Source of the DNA: Candidatus Gastranaerophilales bacterium
GTDB lineage: Bacteria; Cyanobacteriota; Vampirovibrionia; Gastranaerophilales; Gastranaerophilaceae
Length of the DNA: 64,000 bases
Direction: 5' to 3'
Assembly: GCA_944325175.1 (NCBI GenBank)
Contig: CALUYZ010000004.1
Span: 1 to 64,000, forward strand
Below are positions 58,714 through 64,000 of this stretch, piece after piece. A model generated the notes under the pieces. That model was not told the origin of the DNA and ran no database searches. It was given only the letters and a program-made list of their open reading frames with translations. Both the position numbers and the translations under genes were made by a program. Position 1 is the first letter of the stretch. Every line of letters starts with the position of its first letter.

Positions 58714-58935
58714 TTACAGGATAAAATCAAAGAGATATTTTATATCAATATCAAGTGCATTTGCGATTTGTTCAAGGTTTTTAACAGTAATATTAGTTTT
58801 TCCTCTCTCCAAAAGCCCGACAAAAGAACGGTTTAGGTCAGCTTTTTCGGCTAAAGCTTCCTGTGAAAGCCCGCGATCTGTGCGTACAATTCTTACTTTA
58901 TGACCCAGTTTTTTGATTGTGTTTTCATTTTTCAT
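58714..58935 (-). CDS. XRE-family regulator
   Basis: 73 residues, a lone HTH_3 domain: LGHKVRIVRTDRGLSQEALA, ADLNRSFVGLLERGKTNI as recognition helix, then LEQIANALDIDIKYLF. It is divergent from the GIY-YIG operon and may repress it. Similar stand-alone regulators accompany restriction-modification and mobile-element genes. Confidence 0.85.
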   Translation of the reverse strand: MKNENTIKKLGHKVRIVRTDRGLSQEALAEKADLNRSFVGLLERGKTNITVKNLEQIANALDIDIKYLFDFIL

Positions 58936-59109
58936 ATCATACCTATTTTATTTGTGTAGAAATGTGTTTACCAGTTCTTGCTATATACAAATGCGTATGT
59001 TAATAACCATTTTGTGGTATACTATTATCAAAAGTTGAATAAAAAGCATGTGCCGGATTTGACATGGTAATGGTGTATACTGGTGTGAACAGCAAGAAAG
59101 GAGAAAAAG

Positions 59110-59574
59110 ATGTTTAGTGAATACAAAAAACACAAAACTACTGTTAAAGATTTGTATCAAAGACTCAAAGAGCTTCCTGATACCTGCGGAATTTATATTG
59201 TAGAAGCTCCTAAAGGTAGGAAAATAGAATTTCTGTCTTCAACAACTGCACCTGAAACATACAAGGGCAAAAATTTGCTTTACGATAGTAAAACTCTTCA
59301 GGAAAAATTTAACAACGGCGATAAAGAAATTCTTTATATAGGGAAAACTACATGCCGGCAGGGACTCAGAAACCGCCTTGGCAGTTATATAAAATACGGA
59401 TATGGTCATGAAGTTGCACACAGAGGCGGGCGTGCTCTATGGCAGATAAAAAACAGCGGGGATTTAACTGTTTATTATTATGAATGTGAAGACGCAAACG
59501 GACTTGAGCAAAAATTATTAAAAGAATACAAAAACAAATACAATGTATTACCTGTTGCAAACCATAGGATTTAA
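59110..59574 (+). CDS. GIY-YIG nuclease-like protein
   Basis: 154 residues: CGIYIVEAP (GIY), EILYIGKT (YIG), then GLRNRLGSYIKYGYG with the catalytic Arg, HRGGRALWQI, and YYECEDANGLEQKLLKEYK with the metal-binding Glu, ending NVLPVANHRI with Asn. A ~35-residue insert separates GIY from YIG. It could act as a restriction or homing-type nuclease. First gene of an element operon; AAGGAG site. Confidence 0.75.
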   Translation: MFSEYKKHKTTVKDLYQRLKELPDTCGIYIVEAPKGRKIEFLSSTTAPETYKGKNLLYDSKTLQEKFNNGDKEILYIGKTTCRQGLRNRLGSYIKYGYGHEVAHRGGRALWQIKNSGDLTVYYYECEDANGLEQKLLKEYKNKYNVLPVANHRI

Positions 59575-59578
59575 ATTT

Positions 59579-60142
59579 ATGTCAGAATATGAAGATATAC
59601 TTGAAGAATTTAATAATGATAAAGAGAGGTCGGTAGTTGATCGTGCTATCGCACTTGCTAAAAACAACGAAGAAAAGGCAAATATAACTATTGCACAAAA
59701 AGGAATAGAAGATTATATTCAGCTAATAATAACAATTATTATTGTTATTGCCGGTGTAAACTGGCTTTTTGATATACCGCTTCTCTGGCACAGTTACGGG
59801 CACTTTGGATTTTTGACTCATTTTGGCACATGTTTTAAAGAATTGTATTTTGGTTGGGGGGACAACCATGATAAATTTATATTTTCTTTAGAAGGTTTGA
59901 GGGCTTATATGTATGCGGTTAGCTTTATATATGACAAACTGGGGTTTTGGAAATTTCACTGGTGTATGTTGACCCAGTTTTCGCCTATTTGGGGCTTTAC
60001 TCCTCTTTGCGTGTTTATTCAATACATACTTTATATTAAAGCAGAAAATCTGAATAAAGAAGCCAAAGCTCTTGCTAAATTTTTAGATAAGAAAGCCCGT
60101 AATGAAGCAAAAAATAACTCAGGAGAAAACACGGATGAATAA
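59579..60142 (+). CDS. Membrane protein of unknown function
   Basis: 187 residues from MSEYEDILEEF (a start 36 nt upstream is less likely). A soluble helical N-terminus is followed by a transmembrane helix (IQLIITIIIVIAGVNWLF), an aromatic-rich region with possible membrane dips (WHSYGHFGFLTHFGT), a second helix (FSPIWGFTPLCVFIQYILYI) and a charged C-terminal helix. Not recognised. Closely linked to GIY-YIG and the next secreted protein. Confidence 0.5.
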   Translation: MSEYEDILEEFNNDKERSVVDRAIALAKNNEEKANITIAQKGIEDYIQLIITIIIVIAGVNWLFDIPLLWHSYGHFGFLTHFGTCFKELYFGWGDNHDKFIFSLEGLRAYMYAVSFIYDKLGFWKFHWCMLTQFSPIWGFTPLCVFIQYILYIKAENLNKEAKALAKFLDKKARNEAKNNSGENTDE

Positions 60143-60611
60143 ACATTTTGCTTTAATGATATGGATATTAATAGTTATTTTACAGCCTTATATGGCAAAG
60201 GCAGTAGTTACTGTTGTAAATGCCGTTGAAAATTCTCAAGTTAAATATGATATATCTGACGAAGCACAATATGCAGAATATGAAAGAGAATTAGAAAAAG
60301 CGGCGGAAACACCGGAAATAAAAGAAGAAGATATCGAAAAAAAAGCAGAAGAATTAACGCAGGAAAGATTGCTCGCTGCAAAAGAGATCTACAATCAGCA
60401 GCTAAAACAACTTGAAGCCGAAAAAGCAAAATTACCGGCAGATTCTGTCTGGAATCAACTAAGAGCTAATATTGACAAACAAAAAGCTGATTTAGATAAA
60501 CAATATCAGGAAGATATAAGCAGAATTAAAAATTCTAGAGCAGAAATTTTGGAAGACGCCAAAAATGAAATATTATTTCAAATGGAAAATAATGGTATGG
60601 GTTATGAATAG
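60135..60611 (+). CDS. Secreted coiled-coil protein
   Basis: 158 residues. Signal peptide MNKHFALMIWILIVILQPYM with cleavage near AKA, then a highly charged helix to the end (EKKAEELTQERLLAAKEIYN, QLKQLEAEKAKL). Start overlaps the membrane gene's end by 8 nt. The pair could form an envelope complex. A terminator follows. Confidence 0.5.
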   Translation: MNKHFALMIWILIVILQPYMAKAVVTVVNAVENSQVKYDISDEAQYAEYERELEKAAETPEIKEEDIEKKAEELTQERLLAAKEIYNQQLKQLEAEKAKLPADSVWNQLRANIDKQKADLDKQYQEDISRIKNSRAEILEDAKNEILFQMENNGMGYE

Positions 60612-60642
60612 TTAAAAAATCATAATTTTATAAAAAAAATAC

Positions 60643-60674
60643 CAAAATCGACTCTAAAAGGGTCGATTTTTTTG
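60643..60674 (+). terminator. Terminator after the GIY-YIG operon
   Basis: AATCGAC/GTCGATT stem with an 8-10 nt loop and seven Ts. The 280-bp region to 60891 holds this, an A/T-rich leader and a CAGCTT/AAGCTG hairpin near 60843-60861 before the next operon. Confidence 0.8.
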
Positions 60675-60891
60675 TGTCCCTTTTTACAAAACTTAACATA
60701 AAATGCATAAATCTTATATCTAACAAACATATGAAGAATATAAAAATGTCATATAAGTATTAAGTAACGTAACAATTTTCAAAAAATGCCGTTTTTTTGT
60801 CCCTCAAAACGAACATTTCCTGAAAATCGGGATAATAATATACAGCTTTTTTAACAAGCTGTCATAAAAACACGAAAAGGAGGTTAAAATT

Positions 60892-62199
60892 ATGACAAAA
60901 AAATCAACATTAGAGAACGGACAACTAAATCTGAAAATTGAGTATCTGGAAACAAAAGAACTCAATCAGTATGAAAGAAACGTTAAAATTCATACTAAAA
61001 AGCAGATTGAAAAACTCAAAGCCAGTATCCGGAGATTTGGCATGGTAACTCCGCTTATAGTAAACAAGGAGAATACTATAATTGCAGGACATGGCAGATT
61101 TCAGGCACTTGAAGAACTTGGATACAAGCAAATTCCCGTAATACGGCTGGAACACCTTTCCGAAACCGAAGTTAAAGCATATCGTCTTGCTGACAACAAA
61201 ATTGCCGAGGATGCATTTTATGATTCGGAACTGCTAAAAGTAGAAATCGAAAATATTATGTTGAACGAAGATTTTGTAATTACAGATACAGGCTTTGATA
61301 TATCAGAAATAGACGCAATTGTTCTTGATGATTACACTGTAAAACAGAAGAAACAGGATAAAGCGGATGAAGTTAAAACTTTAGAACTTCAGAAACGTGT
61401 TAAATCCGGAGATATATGGAAACTGGGAACACATATTTTACTTTGCGGTGATGCTACAAATAAAAGTCATTACCAAAAATTAATGCAAAAAGATAAGGCA
61501 AACCTTATTATCACAGATCCGCCTTATAATGTTCCGATTTCAGGTCATGTGTGTAAAACAAAACATGATGAGTTCGAGATGGCATCAGGTGAGATGACAA
61601 AAGCTGAGTTTGAGGATTTCAGCAAAAATTTCATGCAACATCTTGTTTCGTTTTCAAAAAACGGTTCACTGCATTACATTTTTATCGATTGGAGAGGTAT
61701 AAACACTTTTCTTAATGCAGGTGCAACAGTTTATTCCGAACTTAAAAATATTTGTGTATGGAATAAGCTAAATGGTGGAATGGGCAGTATGTACAGAAGC
61801 CAGCACGAATTTATCTGTGTTTTTAAAAACGGAGATATGCCGCATGTGAATAATATAGAGCTGGGTAAAAACGGAAGATACCGGACAAATATCTGGGAAC
61901 ACGCAGGTATTAGTGCAACAAATCCAAAATCATTAAATCTGCTAAAAATGCATCCAACAGTAAAACCTGTCGGATTACTTCATGAAATTATCTTAGATGC
62001 TTCAAAAGCCACAGATATTGTGCTGGATCCTTTTGGCGGTTCCGGTTCAACTTTGCTTGCCTGCCAGAGAGCCAAACGAAAAGCCAGAATTATTGAGATA
62101 TCTCCACATTATTGTGACTTGATAATTCATCGTTTTGAAGAACTTACCGGTATAAAAGCAGAATTTGTTATAAATATTTCAGAACAGAAAGAGGTTTAA
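60892..62199 (+). CDS. ParB-like plus DNA methylase fusion
   Basis: 435 residues. The N-terminal ParB-type nuclease-fold domain has RNVKIHTKKQIEKLKASI, then PLIVNKENTIIAGHGRFQAL (the GHGR core) and AYRLADNKIAE. The C-terminal N6/N4 DNA methyltransferase domain has the catalytic DPPY (LIITDPPYNVP) before the SAM motif (VLDPFGGSGSTLLAC), the beta-class order, with a HPTVKP motif between. Such fusions are common on phages and integrative elements and usually methylate DNA without a partner restriction enzyme. Strong AAGGAGG site. First gene of an operon ending in the recombinase. Confidence 0.88.
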   Translation: MTKKSTLENGQLNLKIEYLETKELNQYERNVKIHTKKQIEKLKASIRRFGMVTPLIVNKENTIIAGHGRFQALEELGYKQIPVIRLEHLSETEVKAYRLADNKIAEDAFYDSELLKVEIENIMLNEDFVITDTGFDISEIDAIVLDDYTVKQKKQDKADEVKTLELQKRVKSGDIWKLGTHILLCGDATNKSHYQKLMQKDKANLIITDPPYNVPISGHVCKTKHDEFEMASGEMTKAEFEDFSKNFMQHLVSFSKNGSLHYIFIDWRGINTFLNAGATVYSELKNICVWNKLNGGMGSMYRSQHEFICVFKNGDMPHVNNIELGKNGRYRTNIWEHAGISATNPKSLNLLKMHPTVKPVGLLHEIILDASKATDIVLDPFGGSGSTLLACQRAKRKARIIEISPHYCDLIIHRFEELTGIKAEFVINISEQKEV

Positions 62200-62200
62200 G

Positions 62201-62413
62201 ATGAAAAAGAAAAATTATCAAAAGGAAATAATAAACGAGCTTATAGATTTTTACAGAAACAGAATCAGGTTTATAAAATTAGCCAAAAAAATTGATAAAC
62301 AGCAATATGGTGCTATTTCGACATTCTGTGATTTAGATTTTATTGAAAATGCTTACAAACAAGAGATACAGTTATTAAAAGAGGTAAAGAAATATGAAAA
62401 AAAAGGAAACTAA
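62201..62413 (+). CDS. Hypothetical small protein
   Basis: 70 residues, helical and very basic, 1 nt after the methylase stop with a GAGG site. Overlaps the next gene by 20 nt. Not recognised. Confidence 0.5.
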   Translation: MKKKNYQKEIINELIDFYRNRIRFIKLAKKIDKQQYGAISTFCDLDFIENAYKQEIQLLKEVKKYEKKGN

Positions 62414-63002
62414 AAAAAGAAACAATTGGAAACAAGCATATAATAGATTGGTAAAAATGTCAGAAGAATGTTATTTACCATGTATATTATTCTTGATACA
62501 AGATATATTTCCAATGATGAACGAACAAATGTTTAACTACGTGTGCCGTAACTATTCTTTAAAGCCGGAAATAATTTTAGAATTTGCAAGTAAATTAGGG
62601 ATAAAATTAAATTTTACAAAGGAAGGGAAGCCGGAATCTAAAACTGAAGACCCGCAACCCGAAGATATTGATCCTGACTATAAGGTAGGCTATAAACATC
62701 CGCCTAAACATACCCGGTTTCAAAAAGGCAACAAAGGTAATCCTAAAGGCAGAAAGTCTAAGAAAGGTAGACCTATTATGGAATTGCTCTTAGAAGAACT
62801 GGATAAGAAAATTCGTATTAATGAAGGTGGCGAAACTAAAGAAATCTATAAAAGGGAAGTAATAACTAAAGATTTGTCCAAATCTCTAATATTAGGAAAA
62901 CCGATTCCAAGAAATAACCTAGATTTAATAAATCATTTAGATCGATATGCCGCAAGAAAAGAGGTTGTTGAAAAAATCTTTAATGATGAGAATAATTGTT
63001 GA
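62394..63002 (+). CDS. DUF5681-domain protein
   Basis: 202 residues. A helical N-terminal half is followed by the DUF5681 signature YKVGYKHPPKHTRFQKGNKG and NPKGRKSKKGRP, then helices (IMELLLEELDKKIRI). DUF5681 proteins are regularly coded beside phage or element methylases and packaging genes; function unknown. Start at 62394, GAGG site. Confidence 0.78.
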   Translation: MKKKETKKRNNWKQAYNRLVKMSEECYLPCILFLIQDIFPMMNEQMFNYVCRNYSLKPEIILEFASKLGIKLNFTKEGKPESKTEDPQPEDIDPDYKVGYKHPPKHTRFQKGNKGNPKGRKSKKGRPIMELLLEELDKKIRINEGGETKEIYKREVITKDLSKSLILGKPIPRNNLDLINHLDRYAARKEVVEKIFNDENNC

Positions 63003-63049
63003 TTCTATGTATCTTTTGAGTGAGTAATATTCTCAAAGGATTAACATTT

Positions 63050-63472
63050 ATGCTTGCAAATTACGACAAATACACAAAAAAGGAGCTTACTGAACTTTAT
63101 GAGAAAGAGTTCGGGAAAGCTCCTTTTTCATATCTAAGCAGAAGCTTTTTGACAAAATATCTTATTTATAAAGAACAAGCCGGCAAATACGGAGATTTGA
63201 CCGCATCAACGCAAAAACAGCTAAACAAACTTATTCAGGTATATCAATTAAATAAAAATATAATGGATAAAGATATTAAAAAGACAAAGAATTTCTATAT
63301 ACAGTCAGGCACAAAACTTGTACGGGAATTTAAAGGAGAACGCTATGAGGTAATTGCGTTGGATAAAGGTTTTGAATTTAACGGAAAAATATACAAAAGC
63401 CTTTCTGCAATAGCAAATGAAATCACAGGCTCAAGATGGAACGGTAAAATATTTTTCGGAGTAAAAAAATGA
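63050..63472 (+). CDS. DUF2924-domain protein
   Basis: 140 residues from [10 protein letters not shown] (AAAGGA upstream; a GTG 30 nt upstream is less likely). Ends with the DUF2924 motif: [40 protein letters not shown], then [14 protein letters not shown]2924 genes almost always lie directly before a serine recombinase, as here (ATGA overlap), so it probably helps recombination, for instance as a directionality or accessory factor. That role is inferred. Confidence 0.82.
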   Translation: MLANYDKYTKKELTELYEKEFGKAPFSYLSRSFLTKYLIYKEQAGKYGDLTASTQKQLNKLIQVYQLNKNIMDKDIKKTKNFYIQSGTKLVREFKGERYEVIALDKGFEFNGKIYKSLSAIANEITGSRWNGKIFFGVKK

Positions 63473-64000
63473 AAAAATTCAGATGTGCAATCTATACCCG
63501 CAAATCAACAGAAGAAGGATTAGAACAGGATTTTAACTCTCTGGATGCCCAAAGAGAAGCCTGCGAGGCTTATATAAAATCCCAGCAGCACGAAGGCTGG
63601 ATTTTGATAGAAAAACAATACAACGATGGTGGATTTTCCGGCGGAAATTTAGACAGACCGGCATTAAAAGAACTGTTTAATGATATAAAAAATGACAGAA
63701 TAGATATTGTAGTTGTCTATAAAGTTGACAGACTAACCCGTTCCCTGCTTGACTTTGCAAAAATTGTCGAACTTTTTGATGCCCACAGTGCAAGTTTTGT
63801 TTCCGTAACACAAAATTTTAATACAACAACATCTATGGGCAGGCTGACATTAAATATACTGCTTTCTTTTGCCCAATTTGAAAGAGAAGTAACAGGAGAA
63901 AGGATTCGTGATAAAATTGCAGCATCAAAAAAAAAGGGAATGTGGATGGGGGGTCGTGTTCCGATAGGATACGAAAGAAAGGATAAAAAACTGATAATAG
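63469..64000 (+). CDS. Serine recombinase, cut by the window edge
   Basis: The first ~177 residues are visible and open to the window end. The resolvase domain has [20 protein letters not shown] with the nucleophile Ser, [32 protein letters not shown] and the long E-helix ([20 protein letters not shown]). [14 protein letters not shown] begins the recombinase domain. It follows DUF2924 by ATGA overlap. It differs from the prophage recombinase at 17.9 kb and would move a second element whose ends are not seen. Confidence 0.9.
   Translation, partial: MKKFRCAIYTRKSTEEGLEQDFNSLDAQREACEAYIKSQQHEGWILIEKQYNDGGFSGGNLDRPALKELFNDIKNDRIDIVVVYKVDRLTRSLLDFAKIVELFDAHSASFVSVTQNFNTTTSMGRLTLNILLSFAQFEREVTGERIRDKIAASKKKGMWMGGRVPIGYERKDKKLII

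Overview
The window is visibly AT-rich bacterial DNA with three parts: about 17.8 kb of host chromosome, a nearly complete temperate prophage of about 37 kb, and the start of a second accessory or mobile region that runs off the right edge. The host has a Gram-negative-type MarR-HlyD-EmrB efflux operon, a short DprA/LOG-like Rossmann protein of the type common in cyanobacteria, a clostridial-length DXS, and EF-hand/coiled-coil cell-wall hydrolases. Together these best suit a gut non-photosynthetic cyanobacterial relative (Gastranaerophilales/Melainabacteria). That assignment is inference, not proof.

Host part (1-17,860): a kinase-like protein; tRNA-Gly(GCC) whose 3' end and terminator are duplicated 144 bp downstream; a membrane acyltransferase; two paralogous EF-hand/coiled-coil proteins with different peptidoglycan-hydrolase C-termini; rpiB; the marR-emrA-emrB-like operon with a perfect 22-bp palindromic operator; a hypothetical protein; an FkbM methyltransferase; dxs; pcrA/uvrD; a DprA-like protein; and tRNA-Ala(UGC), which marks the left end of the prophage.

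Prophage (17,851 to about 55,230): a large serine recombinase on the minus strand ends inside the tRNA-Ala gene. Next, all on the minus strand, come lysis genes (GH24 endolysin, holin-like protein), small genes and a diversity-generating retroelement (DGR). The DGR has a reverse transcriptase, a template repeat (TR), a second diverged TR-like repeat and a variable repeat (VR) at the 3' end of a T7-type tail-fibre gene. TR and VR agree over 119 nt except at 10 positions. All 10 are adenines on the coding strand, and none of the 106 non-adenines differs. Beyond it lies a podovirus-type virion module: a 2,728-aa polyvalent internal protein, two further internal virion proteins, tail nozzle, adaptor, capsid, scaffold, portal, large terminase and small terminase. 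After a 560-bp non-coding region with ATGCA-rich iterated repeats come a Cro/CI-type repressor, a strong promoter embedded in a long palindrome (TTGACA-17-TACAAT), and a rightward early operon of small overlapping genes. These include a ribbon-helix-helix protein, a replisome-organiser-type protein, an OB-like protein, zinc ribbons, a DNA-methyltransferase-like protein and an ASCH protein. The operon ends at a terminator near 55,222.

Right part (55,400-64,000): a DUF262-HNH nuclease convergent with a WYL regulator (defence-like), a WG-repeat protein with a possibly frameshifted tail, an XRE regulator, a GIY-YIG nuclease, a membrane/secreted pair, a ParB-like plus DNA methylase fusion, and DUF5681, DUF2924 and a second serine recombinase cut by the window edge. 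The last three are typical of another integrative element.

How it fits together: the recombinase keeps the phage at tRNA-Ala, the repressor and palindromic promoter hold lysogeny, the minus-strand late block builds a short-tailed virion, and the DGR rewrites the receptor-binding tip of its tail fibre. The right attachment site was not located.
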